Assembly: GCA_021234155.1 (NCBI GenBank)
Contig: JAJEKV010000050.1
Span: 9,207,109 to 9,271,108, forward strand
Direction: 5' to 3'
Origin: Isoetes taiwanensis
Lineage: Eukaryota; Streptophyta; Lycopodiopsida; Isoetales; Isoetaceae
DNA length: 64,000 nucleotides
In this document: positions 1 to 10,853 of the stretch, in pieces
Numbering within the stretch: position 1 is the stretch's first letter
How the letters are laid out: every line of letters begins with the position of its first letter
Made by a program: the position numbers and the translations under genes
The notes under the pieces: model-generated
The model's database searches: none
What the model was told of the DNA's origin: nothing
The model's input: the letters and a program-made list of their open reading frames with translations, nothing else

Positions 1-1878
1 CGAGGATTTCAGCGCCTCTTGGCATGATTCCCTCAAATTTGAATGATTTTCATGCATTTGGTTCTTATTTGGCATGATCTAAAATTTGCAAATCCTCCGG
101 GATCGTTGACATGGAAGCTTGATCACGAACCTTTGATCTTTGTTTCTTTGCTTGCAATGCAAGTATAAATTGATTGCATGGCCCTTTGGAAGTTCATGCT
201 TCCTCCTGTATCCTTTTGTGGCTTTGTTATGAGTCTCGGCTTACGTTTTGCGGCATTAGGAGAAGAGGTAAGCTCTCAAACTTTTAGTCTAATTCATTTG
301 ATTCAAGCATGAAATCTGATTCATTCTCATGATTATCTATTGCAGGTCCTCAACGAATCTTAGAGCAAGGCTGAAGATGCTAATGAAGCTCCTCCTATGC
401 TCCTATAGGAAGAGCAAGTCTTCCAGACCTCTTATTGCAGCGCTTAAACCAACAAATGCTGTTAAAACGAAAGTTGGCCTTATTTTGAGCATGGGAAGGT
501 AGAGGTAAAGCTTCAGAGATTTGTTTTCAATATTAATATGGAATTCAGGCTTAAATGCATGCATTCTGATGCTGCTCTCTGATGCATGCAGGGCTGACAG
601 AGCTTTAGAAGTTCATGCTTATTCTTTTATCTATCTAATAAGTTTGGTAGTTGTTTTCTCATTTTCTGCTTCTTGATTGGGCGCTGCATGTCCATATTCG
701 TTGATTCCTTTTCATATTCATTCATTCCTTTGGGAAATTCTAATTAACTCTTTCATCTAAATGTTCCTGCTTATGTTCTTTTATTTTCGTTCCTAAATGG
801 ACTTGAGAACATGTCCATATTCACTCATTCCTTTTCATATTCATTCATTCCTTTGGGAAATTCTGATTAATTTTTTCATCTAAATGTTCCTGCTTATATT
901 CTTTTATTTTCGTCCTAAATGGAACACGAAACAGTAATCTCTTAGCTTCAAAATTCAATTTGGCTTGTTCAAGATGGAACACGATACAGTTTTGCCTTAG
1001 ATTCTGTGGTAGATTCTAATGCCCATAAATGCACCCTGTTTGATATCGGATGTTAAGGTTGTATTCAGGCTGGCTGTTTTCAAAGACTCTTGCTTTATCT
1101 AATCGATAGCTTATTGTGCAGGTCTCCAATGTTCCTAACTTCAACCGAAAGCAATATTGAAGCCGTCTCTATTTCCTGTGATTGGCATGCCCTATGAACC
1201 AACTGATTTTGTAAACTCATCTGCAAATTGCATGGTAACCATGGACTCCCTTTTATGAAGATTGCAGGTAGAACATCTTAACAATGTGGACTTTGAGACA
1301 AATCATTTATGCACAATATGAAATTGTGCTTATAGAAATGAATTCTGCACAATATGAAATTGTGTTTTAGCAATTTGAAGTGTTGTCCTTTGAATTGAGG
1401 CATATGTTAGGTTGCTTAATGTTGAAGCTTAGTTCATTTTGTTTATCGTTATTCTTTGTCTTTGATATTTACGCTTTTTGACGATAAATGATTCGAACTT
1501 TGGAGGCAATCGTTGATCATAACACAAGGCATTATATTTTTGATTGACAAGATTTTTGTTGTTTGTTTCTGGATCAAGCGGGGCGATGGCAATTTGCTAG
1601 TAATCCCGGTCAATAGGGGTTCAATTTCTTCTAAGTCATGATCCAAGTAATAAATAATCAAGTAGTTCCTAGTAAGTGTATACAGGAAATCCTTTAATTT
1701 TGTAAGATATTTACTATCACCATTTAGGAACTCAAATGTGTCAATTGGTTCTAAAGTTACCGCCATTCTAGTTACAGGTTGTCACCAAGTCTTCATCACC
1801 TTCCCACCATGTAGATGCATTTCATCGCCATGCCATAATCATCGCCTCACCATTAAGGATCTTTGCCTCACATGAACA
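1..1878. repeat. Dispersed repeat R1, copy 1 (window edge cuts its left end)
   Basis: This segment matches 8650-10528 in the same orientation almost base for base, with scattered substitutions and small indels. The match stops abruptly after a shared CATGAACAG, at 1878 here and about 10528 in the other copy. The block contains several sequences shaped like splice acceptors, a pyrimidine stretch followed by TGCAG, at about 345, 595, 1121 and 1267, and a GAG|GTAAAG donor at 504. That is what a captured or retained piece of an intron-containing transcript would look like. I recognise no protein family. It could be part of a large transposon or a segmental duplication. The left limit is unknown. 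Confidence 0.85.
346..504 (+). other. Exon-like segment with conserved open frame (R1 copy 1)
   Basis: The segment is bounded by an acceptor-like CTATTGCAG on the left and a donor-like GAG|GTAAAG on the right. Read from the second base it is open up to a TAG five bases before the donor, and it encodes about 51 residues rich in Lys, Arg and Leu. The copy at 8991-9149 has the same length and differs at only three positions. All three are third codon positions in this frame and silent. No domain is recognised. It may be the last coding exon of a captured gene; the open frame could also be chance. Confidence 0.35.
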
Positions 1879-1987
1879 GTGGACTGCTCAGGGATCTGCT
1901 TTCCATGGCCTCCAGCTGCTGCTGCGCTGCCATCAAGGGGGTCCGCCTTGGGCTGTATTTCCTCATGGTGCATTTGGTCCTTGCCAT
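1879..1987 (-). pseudogene. Truncated gag-like start with histone H3-like N terminus
   Basis: An ATG at 1987-1985 opens a frame of 38 codons, the last 36 of them within the element before R1 begins. It starts MARTKCTMRKYSPRRTP and continues into a Gln/Leu-rich stretch. Residues 2-10 match the histone H3 tail (ARTKQTARK) at seven of nine positions, including the equivalents of Lys4 and Lys9. The rest does not resemble a histone core. Its place downstream of a tRNA primer site and leader suggests the gag start of the LTR element. The frame is truncated by R1. A chance match is possible, but the contiguous MARTK start is striking. Confidence 0.45.
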
Positions 1988-2537
1988 ATCTTACGGTTAA
2001 AAAGCGGATTACGTTAAGCTGATCAAGAGAGAGAAGGATTTAGGTAAGGTTGGGGGGAAATGAGGTGGCAAGAAGGTATTTAAAAAGGAAGATGCTCTAG
2101 GGAATATTCTCTTATCATTAATAGGCCTATTAATTAGCCCTCTTTATTAATTACCTTAATATATCCATTTATTAGTATATACTTAATCTTTGTATTATAC
2201 TATAATTTCGAATTTTTCCTAATGGTTTGAAGTGTTAATTATGAATTTGCGCCATTTTTCACCCAGGTCTCGGATTGGCATGATTCTTCGACCTATTTTG
2301 GATGAAATTTGTTGCTAATGCATAATTTCCACTCAATTTTACTAGAATGTTAATTTGACTCATTCGTTTTCCCCATCTAACAACTTAGCCTATTCTTACA
2401 AACCCACTACCTAGGAAAAATGTTTCCCCTATTTTCGAGGGTTCCAAGGTGGAAATTTTCATTCCGCACCTTACTAGGCCTGTTAGATTATTACTAAGGA
2501 CATGATCGAGTGCTAGTTTCTGGTCAACCAAGAACAT

Positions 2538-2551
2538 TGCTCTCGATACCA
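2538..2551 (-). other. Primer binding site (initiator tRNA-Met type)
   Basis: The minus strand reads TGGTATCGAGAGCAA, close to the TGGTATCAGAGC primer site used by many plant LTR retrotransposons with initiator tRNA-Met. It lies three bases inside the LTR end at about 2555, the normal spacing. It sets the orientation of the element to minus. Confidence 0.65.
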
Positions 2552-2554
2552 TTG

Positions 2555-3240
2555 TGATGCTCCCTACTAAATATCACGGTGGCCCCGCCATACACTTTCG
2601 GTAGAAAATCCCCATCAGGTCCCGACGACCGCACGGGCCTTCCGTCTCTCGCACTCTGGGATGGCGTGAGTGCGGGAAGGGGACATGAGGTGTCTTGCAC
2701 GCCCCTTCCCCTATGGGCTCCTATCCCGCCGGAAGCATAAACAACGTCGAGAACTAGCAATAGCAATACATCATACTACCTCAAAGGGTAGCCCATCCAC
2801 ATATCCATAAGCGCAAAGAAGATAAAATATGCGGTAAAACATGAGAGCTCCCACGCATGGCTCCGGCTTCGTAAGGAGGTTCGACCGGTGGCTAGGCCTC
2901 AAGATAGAAGCTGAGACCGAGTCATAACAATGGCGAGGGGCTGGCATGAGACAATGGCTAGGGTTGACCACTCCATCCGCCCCTCCTGTGCATACTTTGC
3001 AGAGTAGGCTAGATCGGGCTCTGACATGACTCTAGCCTTCGGATCATAATCCCATGGTATCACCCATCGGGACTGCCAGGTTGCATCTCCCGGTCCGTCG
3101 AGGGGAAGGGTTGCATCTCCCCTTCGGGGTCTAGAGGTTCCCGTCGCGGCTAGAGAATCGTGGCACACGATTAAATACCCGACTTAACCCCCAAAGCGGG
3201 AGCCAAGCCGACACTTGCAACTCCTGAGAGGCATTCATAA
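2555..3240 (-). repeat. Probable LTR
   Basis: The LTR end next to the primer site begins TGATGCTCCC on the plus strand. The segment is more GC-rich than its surroundings. A tandem ATTCATAATGTTGG pair sits at its far edge (about 3233 and 3250). I see no second LTR in the window, so the limits are provisional. Confidence 0.45.
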
Positions 3241-3253
3241 TGTTGGCCCATTC

Positions 3254-4065
3254 ATAATGTTGGCCGGCCATTGAAGGAGATAAAGAGAATGCTGAAATTT
3301 TGCTTTCACAAAGTGGAATAAGAATACTACATTTTTTCGCGTCACGACTTTTTTCGCCGCGTGCGACTTTTTGGATCGGTGTTGGCGTGGAAGGGCATCA
3401 AACCCTTGATTTTACTGAAGTATATAGAAACCTACTCCACGGAAGGTTTCTGGAAGAAACTGGCGGCGCCACTCGCCGAGCGGCGCGCCCGGGTTTCTTC
3501 GAAACCTTCGGTGGCGTCAAATTTCTATCTGTAACTGCTCTGCACCCCACCGATTCCCCAAATTCATGTTTGATCTTGCAAATCCGGTGCGAGAGATGAA
3601 GAATGCATCGAGATAATATAAAGATGAAGAATGCAAAACATACTCTTAACCATCATTCAAATAAATTGGGATTATGTCTTAATTTTGGGACAAATTTTAT
3701 ATTGCATGTTTTTAGTAGCATATTCAAATTCACAAATTTCATGTCAAAAGTATGAAAACGTAATAACATATTACTTAGAAAATAGACAATATTTCACAAT
3801 ATAGCACCTCCAATGAGTTATTAACTTTTCCTTTGGCACCTCCAATGAGTTTCGCAAATGGAACATCATAATAAGAAAAAAGATAGAATTACAATTTTTG
3901 TCCACCCATTATCCCAGCAACTTGCATAGCTCATTTTTGAGATTGATGGTTCAAAAATCATCCTAGCATACATATAATAGCACCATGTAGCATTTCCATC
4001 AAAGCTACAAAGACCATAAAAACAAGTATTAATTTTTCAAAATTGGCATGGAAAATGAAACTTGT
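3254..4065. repeat. Repeat R2, copy 1, left part
   Basis: Matches 18257-19030 in direct orientation. Its first ~90 bases are also found at the unit ends of the 2-kb array (about 24910, 26915 and 28928), and its next ~110 bases upstream of R4 at about 10757-10853. R2 is therefore a mosaic of modules. It contains a long hairpin at about 3421-3530. The copy is split after 4065 by a poly(A) retroposon and resumes at 5628-5827. No coding sequence is recognised. Confidence 0.8.
3421..3530. repeat. Long imperfect hairpin in R2 copy 1
   Basis: The arms beginning AGAAACCTACTCCAC and ending in the complement of that sequence flank a GC-rich centre. The same hairpin is much cleaner in the second R2 copy (18397-18514). 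Differences between the copies cluster at CAG/CTG-type positions. Confidence 0.6.
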
Positions 4066-5630
4066 GACAAAGGGTTTTGTTCAGAGTTCGCCTAGCTCGT
4101 GAATATTGCTCTGTAGCGCAAGATATAAGGCAGATCAGCCGTCCAGCCTTTCTTTCTGCGATTCAACTGTAGTCTAGGAAGTTCTTGCATCAACGGCGCT
4201 TCTGATAGCTCTGTTTTTGCTTAGGAGAAGCTTCAACCACTGGTAAGCTTTATGTCCTTTCCTGTTGGGTGTATTTGGCCAAACTGCTTTCTCAGATTCA
4301 GGATGGACATACTGCACTTACTGCAGCCCTCTTTCTCGAGTCTTTGGAGATATTCTGCACTCACTGTAGTCTTCTAAACGGCTGCACTCACTGCAGCCAG
4401 GAATGCTGCACTCACTGCAGCTTTTTGAGCCCCAAGGTATTAGTTTGGTCTGTCATTCTGGAAAGGTGCTTCAGCTATATTTAGTTGGTGGAGTTATCTT
4501 CAACTTTAAACATGATGGGCAGAATTATTCTTTTGTGCTATGTGTTGCATTGGGATTCAATTGTGGCGAGCATGAACCTAGTATGGTGCAGTTCTACTAT
4601 CTGAGGCTCACAGCTACACTAGATTTAACTCTGGATATGTCATGTTTTTGATTCTGCTTCAGGCTGGACACTCCAAGAAAGTGCTCTGGACATATTCAGC
4701 CGGCATCTAAGGGTGCTCTTATTGCAGTTGCTGGCTTGTAGTAGTGCAGATCTGTGACCTAGTTAGTCGTTCTATCCTGAGCAGGCCCCTTCGCATGAAA
4801 TCTCTCGGAGTGACTTAAGGGTGTGCAGAAGAGACCTTTCAGAATAATCGATTTTAGCCAGAGGAAAGCTTAGTGATTTTGAGGGCTTTAGATGTATGTG
4901 ACAGCAGTAACTTGTTCAAGTTCAGCCATGGTTGGTACAGGTATGTAGCATGTGTACTTGGAAGGATTTTTCCTCTTCATGTTGTCCCTCTTCCATCCCA
5001 GCTGGAAGGAGATGTGGGTTTTAGGAATCTGCAAAGGAAAGCAATCTGTTGCAGGGAATGGGTTCCAGTGAGACATTGGACGGGAGGCCATATGTTTCTA
5101 TAGCTGCTCCCTAGTATGGAAGTAGAGCACAAAACAGATGAAATCTAAGCAATGTCATGGCAAGTAGAGTGGATCTGAGACCACCCCTTTTAGGGGTAGG
5201 CTTTTATGCCTATGCTTCAAGAATTTGAGGTGAGTATAGAGCTCTAAGTGCGAAATTGGAAAAGAGTTGCCTCTCTCCCATTAGTCTTGTGGCATTGGTA
5301 AAGTAATGGCGAGGAGTTAACGAGGGATGAGGGCGTCTACCCTTTTCTTGTTTCGTGTTCATTGCACTCTCGGTGGTGGAACTTAAAGGGGTAGCATCTG
5401 TTTGGATATCGGGATCACTCTCTGATATGGGTTGTTTGAGGTTGTTTTTTACTAGAACCCCACATTCTTTGGGAGATTTGTGCTGAAACGGTTAGGCATT
5501 TGGCTATTGGAGCCATTTTGCTAAAATACTTCCTATTTGGCCCATGCGGGGTCTAAATAAGGTCTTGTACCATTTTTTATTATATAAATAAAAACTTGCC
5601 TTCAAAAAAAAAAAAAAAAAAAAAAAAAAA
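4066..5630 (+). mobile_element. Poly(A)-tailed retroposon inserted in R2 copy 1
   Basis: The paralogous R2 copy reads straight through AAAAATGAAACTCACAATT at 19024-19043. Here, after AAAATGAAACT at about 4055-4065, there are 1.56 kb of extra sequence ending in TATATAAATAAAAAC, a short spacer and an A-run of about 25 (5606-5630), after which ATGAAACTCAC resumes. That is the signature of target-primed insertion with a target-site duplication of about 11 bases. The body is not clearly coding. It contains five clustered variants of CTGCACTCACTGCAG between 4306 and 4431. It could be a 5'-truncated LINE 3' end or a processed transcript; AATAAA near the tail could be its polyadenylation signal. Confidence 0.75.
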
Positions 5631-5827
5631 ATGAAACTCACAATTAAGAAGTTGGTTGGTAAGAAGAGACGAGCTGCCCAAAAAAAAAAAGGTCTCTAAG
5701 TTAGTGCCATATCACAATTTCAAACTAGAAGACATAGTGCCAATACCAAACATGTTTCAGATTCCTATATATAAGTTCCAATTAGCCATGCACAGCTAGA
5801 ATGGTTTAAAAAATGTATGTGTGCTTC
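5628..5827. repeat. Repeat R2, copy 1, right part
   Basis: Continues the match to 19029-19225 after the retroposon insertion. It ends at TGTGCTTC (5820-5827), an octamer that recurs at 6813-6820. Confidence 0.75.
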
Positions 5828-6812
5828 CTGCTCTAACACATATAAACATATAAAAAAAAAATTTAAATGGATAACATATTTTTTATTCAGTCTATTTTAT
5901 TGTGCAATGCAAAAAGTGTTCTAGTTTACCTTAAAAATAAGCTAAAAGAGCTCATACATTCGAGCAATTTGGTTCGAGCGATTTGGTTCACCTATAAACA
6001 CCCAAAAAAGACTGATTTAATTCAAAAATAACTAAAGATAAAAAGACTTGAAAATAGCTAGAAGTACACGCTTGGCGTGGTGGAATGCCATATACAATAA
6101 CACCAAAATTAAAATTAGCTTCAATTTACAGAATAAATCCTTTTCTGCAGATACATCAAAAGTTAGTATCCAAAGCAATAAGGACAAAAAAAAAAAAAAA
6201 AAAAAGGATCTGGACGCTCATATTATGGTACTAATCTGGCCACAAGAGTATTACCGGATGAATGTGAACCCTTACTTTCTGTATTAAGACCAGATGAAGC
6301 ATTCATTTCTGTGATAGTAAAAATCCATGAATAGAGAGTGTGCGGCTCCTGCGCTCTGCCGATTCGCGGCCAGACAACCCAACGTACAGAGAGTCGTTTT
6401 TGACAAAAAAACTTCGCAGATCTATCTTTGCCGAGATCACTGGCGTAGCAGGACGTTGGTCGCTTTCATTGGCCAGCCTTAACTCAAGCATCTCTGTTCC
6501 GCCATCATAATCGATCCGTGCTCGCTTCTTAATACCCGGTCGGTACTGTGCCTTGTGATTTATAGCGAGAACTCATCTTTGTTTAAATCTATCCCAACAT
6601 GATCGCCTGAGGAGGAGGTCAGTCGGATCTGTTTGTGCCAAGAAAGGATTGTCTTTATTTCGATCCAAGCCTCCAAGCAGACATTTTGGGGGTTGAGTCG
6701 TGGATGATAGGCTTTCTATTGGTGAAAAAAAAAGAAAGAAAAAAATAACAGATGCACAAAGTTCAAACTTCAAGAAACACGTGCGTGAAATTCAAATTTA
6801 GAAAATACCTTT
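5828..6812. other. Presence/absence interval between two TGTGCTTC octamers
   Basis: In the second copy of the duplication R2 joins R3 directly at one TGTGCTTC (19218-19225). Here about 993 bases separate two copies of that octamer. Either an element inserted and duplicated 8 bases, or the second locus lost the interval by recombination between short repeats. The interval has no terminal inverted repeats that I can see. It includes a poly(A) run at about 6186-6205 and no recognisable gene. Confidence 0.6.
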
Positions 6813-8323
6813 TGTGCTTCTCTTTTGTGCTTTCTCTTGCGGGTTCTTGCTTTCGATCCATGGCTTCCCCTTTCATCCTTTCACCCCTGCACATGTGATC
6901 CTTTGATTCGTCATCAGCAGGTGCTACTTGGATTACCGTGCTTGGGTAGGCACCTTCGTTCTTGATTCGAGCTTGGATGGTCCTTTCGGCATTTGTTCTT
7001 GAGGCAGTTTTACTATATGGCTCTTCTGCTAATTCAAAGCTCCATTCCATCTCTGTGCTCACTAATATGACAAAGGTAAGCTCTATTTCGATCTGCCCAT
7101 TTCTTATAAAATATTTTTGAATACTCTCTTGCCCTATAAAAGTTCTCGACTATTTCTCACGCACTTAATCCAAGATTAGAGGTCGATCTAAATTAAAAGC
7201 CAATAAGCCATTCGAACTCCTCTGCTGCGGGCACATGCGAGGAAGAAGAAGCGAGATTCGTTCTAGATAAATTCGTCGACCAAATCCATCGAGCAAAATC
7301 CGTCATTGATTTTAGCAGCGAACAAATTCGTCGGCGAGACCCATTTGAGCAAAATTCATCCGAGCAAATAAATCGAGCAAAATCCCTTACGAGCGGATGC
7401 CGAGCCTCTTACCAGAAAGATAAAACTTCTAGTTCTATTTGTTAGCACGGTTCCAATTATACAAATCCCTGTCATGATTATGTATGTCGATCGGAATACC
7501 AGACACCAGAACAGACCCATTCATCAGGGTTTTGTACCGAATCTATGATGAAATGAAGTGAAGTGAAGAGATTTACGTTATGACGGCTATTTTGGCGCTT
7601 GGCTTTCCTGTCATAAAGACATCCTACTATAATCCCTGAGAAAATCAGAGATCCGACTGGATTTGCTACACAGAGAATGTTGTTGTATAGTGCCCCAAAG
7701 CTTTTCAACCTGAAAAGCTCTGATGCTGTTTCTGGGACGTTTGACACCATGTTCGCCAGGTCCATATTTTTCCCTTTCTAATTTCTTCTATTTCGAATTG
7801 CAGCAAGCAAGTTCTGCATGCTCAATCCTCCTGAATTTCTTGCATGTCCTTTGCGATTGGGCTTCTTCCTCATGCAAATATAGTTGGTGATCCAAATAGA
7901 TGCTGGGTTTGCAACCTAGTCAAGCATAAGAGGGAATGTAAAACACGCTAAGCGTGATTTAGAGAGGAGTGAATCATAAATCATGGTGAGCTTTGCATGC
8001 TTTATAGAATAGCATCGATCCGAGCCATCGGATCGCCATTCTGGGAAGGGACGAGCTATTATATAAGGCCATTTCCTCTTTCGGACCGGTTATCGACGTC
8101 TTCTCACAGCAGCTCTTCTTCTATTCTCGTTGCTTTCAATCTTCCTCTTTCAATCCTTTTCCTCATACTCTACCATGATCCCATCTTCCTTTCTACTTCT
8201 GTTCTCGTTGCTTTCAATCTTCCTCTTTCCATCCTTTTCCTCATACTCTACCCTGATCCCATCTTCCTTTCTAATCCTTTTATCCATGACTCTAGCATTC
8301 AGCTGCCAGATATGGCTTTCACA
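6813..8323. repeat. Repeat R3, copy 1
   Basis: Matches 19218-21640 in direct orientation once the hAT element in that copy is removed. The match ends at GGCTTTCACA (8323 here, 21640 there). It includes a promoter-like segment with a TATA box at 8060 and a pyrimidine-rich, internally repeated stretch at about 8120-8280, where TTGCTTTCAATCTTCCTCTT occurs twice. Part of the promoter segment occurs inverted at 30362-30460. R3 may be an LTR or the 5' region of a larger element. No coding sequence is recognised. Confidence 0.8.
8060..8067 (+). promoter_or_regulatory. TATA box in R3 copy 1
   Basis: TATATAAG lies in a conserved context (GACGAGCTAT upstream, GCCATTTCC downstream). It is followed 30-60 bases on by a CT-rich stretch suitable for a plant transcription start. 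The same box is conserved at 21382-21389 and, inverted, at 30439-30446, which supports a real repeat-borne promoter. Confidence 0.5.
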
Positions 8324-8649
8324 AAGTGCGAGTCATGCTAAGGTGGGGTCCCCGTCATTGGTGATAGTTAAAATAGAGGCGATAGTTGACTCATTCTTTT
8401 GGTTAGGTGGCATCACCTGCTTGGTTTAAGATTTGTCTTGGATGGCGCATACGTGGGCCAATGCTGGTGTTGCCCTAATCCACAATGGCTCCCCTGTTTC
8501 TGCGAATGGCTTGCCCTATTCTTAGTTATGGCGGGAGGAGTTGCACCGATGGTTATGGCTGTTGTCTCTCTTGGCGCCTTCTTGAACAATGCTTATTCCA
8601 TGGTTTCCGAATTTATCTGAGGATTTTTAAGGGTAAAAACCATGGTTCT
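8324..8649. other. Unassigned spacer between R3 and R1
   Basis: Begins AAGTGCGAGTCATG, an end motif also present in the 2-kb array units (about 24960). The remainder has no match that I can see in the window and no convincing reading frame. Confidence 0.4.
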
Positions 8650-10528
8650 CGAGGATTTCCACGCCTCTTGGCATGATTCCCTCCAAATTTGAATGATTTT
8701 CATGCATTTGGTTCTTATTTGGCATGATCTAAGCTGCAAATCCTCAGGATCGTTGACATGGCCAGTTCTGAACCTTTGATCTTTGTTTCTTTGCTTGCAA
8801 TGCAAGTATAAATTGATTGCATGGCCCCTTTCGAAGTTCATGCTTCCTCCTGTATCCTTTTGTGGCACCTGTTATGAGTCTCCAGCTTCTATTTGCGACA
8901 TTAGGAGAAGAGGTAAGCTCTCAAACTTTTAGTCTAATTCATTTGATTCGAGCATGAATTCTGATTCATTCTCATGATTATCTATTGCAGGTCCTCAACG
9001 AATCTTAGAGCAAGGCTAAAGATGCTAATGAAGCTCCTCCTATGCTCCTATAGAAAGAGCAAGTCTTCTAGACCTCTTATTGCAGCGCTTAAACCAACAA
9101 ATGCTGTTAAAACGAAAGTTGGCCTTATTTTGAGCATGGGAAGGTAGAGGTAAAGCTTCAGAGATTTTTTTTCAATATTAATATGGAATTCAGGCTTAAA
9201 TGCATGCATTCTGATGCTGCTCTCTGATGCATGCAGGGCTGACAGAGCTTTAGAAGTTCATGCTTATTCTTTTATCTATCTAATAAGTTTGGTAGTTGTT
9301 TTCTCATTTTCTGCTTCTTGATTGGGCGTTGCATGTCCATATTTGTTGATTCCTTTTCATATTCATTCATTCCTTTGGGAAATTCTAATTAACTCTTTCA
9401 TCTAAATGTTCCTGCTTATGTTCTTTTATTTTCGTTCCTAAATGGACTTGAGAACATGTCCATATTCACTCATTCCTTTTCATATTCATTCATTCCTTTG
9501 GGGAATTCTGATTAATTTTTTCATCTAAATGTTCCTGCTTATATTCTTTTATTTTCATCCTAAATGGAACACGAAACAGTAATCTCCAGCAATCTCTTAG
9601 CTTCAAAATTCAATTTGGCCTGTTCAAGATGGAACACGATACAGTTTTGTCTTAGATTCTGTGGTAGATTCTAATGCCCATAAATGCACCCTGTTTGATA
9701 TCGGATGTTAAGGTTGTATTCAGGCTGGTTGTTTTCAAAGACTCTTGCTTCATCTAATCGATAGCTTATTGTGCAGGTCTCCAATGTTCCTAACTTCAAC
9801 CGAAAGCAATATTGAAGCCGTCTCTATTTCCTGTGATTGGCATGCCCTATGAACCAACTGATTTTGTAAACTCATCTGCAAATTGCATGGTAACCGTGGA
9901 CTCCCTTTTATGAAGATTGCAAGTAGAACATCTTAACAATGTGGACTTTGAGACCAAATCATTTATGCACAATATGAAATTGTGCTTATAGAAATGATTT
10001 CTGCACAATATGAAATTGTGTTTTAGCAATTTGAAGTGTTCTCCTTTGAATTGAGGCATATGTTAGGTTGCTTAATATTGAAGCTTAGTTCATTTTGTTT
10101 ATCATTATTCTTTGTCTTTGATATTTCTGCACAGTAAATGATTCGAACTTTGGAGGCAATCTTGTTGATCATAACACAAGGCATTATATTTTGATTGACA
10201 AGATTTTGTTGTTTGTTTACAGATGCAAGCAGACGATGGCAATTTGCTAGTAATCTGGTCAATAGGGGTTCAATTTCTCCTAAGTCATGATCCAAGTAAT
10301 AAATAATCAAGTAGTTCCTAGGTAAGTGTATGCAAGAAATCCTTTAATTTTGTAAGATATTTACTATCACCATTTAGGAACTCAAATGTGTCAATTGGTT
10401 CTAAAGTTACCGCCATTCTGATTACAGGTTGTCACCAAGTCTTCATCACCTTCCCACCATGCAGGTGCATTTCATCGCCATGCCATAATCATCGCCTCAC
10501 CATTAAGGATCTTTGCCTCACATGAACA
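8650..10528. repeat. Repeat R1, copy 2
   Basis: Direct copy of 1-1878, in which all acceptor-like TGCAG sites and the donor-like GTAAAG are retained. Small differences include an extra CCAGCAATCT near 9590. It starts right after the sequence ending GGTTCTCGAGG, which suggests where R1's true left boundary lies (about 8650). Confidence 0.85.
8991..9149 (+). other. Exon-like segment with conserved open frame (R1 copy 2)
   Basis: Same length as 346-504 with three single-base differences (CTG/CTA, AGG/AGA, TCC/TCT), all silent in the shared frame. The acceptor and donor motifs are intact. The function is unknown. Confidence 0.35.
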
Positions 10529-10756
10529 GAATGTGCCATTGCAGCTAACTTATCGCCATTAGGGTGTCTGGACCCCCTGACTTTGAGTGATAATTTTGAT
10601 TTGTAGATTTAATTTCAGGATGTACAACAAGTGAATCGGGTGTTCAAAGATATCTTAGAGCACGTGGTTATGTAAAATCTTTAGGATTTGGCCTTGTAAC
10701 GTGGATTTGACAGTAGTTTTTTTCTTAAGTTCACCATTGACGGCACCCCTACCTTA

Positions 10757-10853
10757 CATTTTTTTGCACGTACGTCTTTTTTAGCTATGCACGTTGCAGC
10801 CAGATTGGATCAGTGTTGATGTGGAAGGGCTTCAAACCCTTGATTTTACTGAA
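10757..10853. repeat. Shared ~110-bp module (also in R2)
   Basis: TTTTTTGCACGTACGTC through GATTTTACTGAAG is found near 3330-3420 and 18300-18395 and, in its first part, at the unit junctions of the 2-kb array. Here it is fused to R4, showing that these repeats are assembled from exchangeable blocks. The 230 bases before it (10529-10756) show nothing recognisable. Confidence 0.65.

Larger units (their letters stand above)
1879..3240 (-). mobile_element. LTR retrotransposon, 5' end fragment (LTR, primer site, leader, gag start)
   Basis: Read on the minus strand, this contains an LTR (about 3240 to 2555), a site matching the initiator-methionine tRNA primer site of plant retrotransposons at 2551-2538, a leader of about 550 bases and the start of a gag-like frame at 1987. 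The element is cut at 1878, where repeat R1 begins, so no protease, reverse transcriptase or integrase remains. The outer limit of the LTR is uncertain because it runs into repeat R2 near 3240-3254. The superfamily cannot be decided from what is left; the long GC-rich LTR and leader would suit Ty3/gypsy. Confidence 0.6.

Noticed and set aside
1879-1987. Histone H3 gene
   Set aside because: Only the first nine residues resemble H3; no core histone follows and the context is an LTR element leader.
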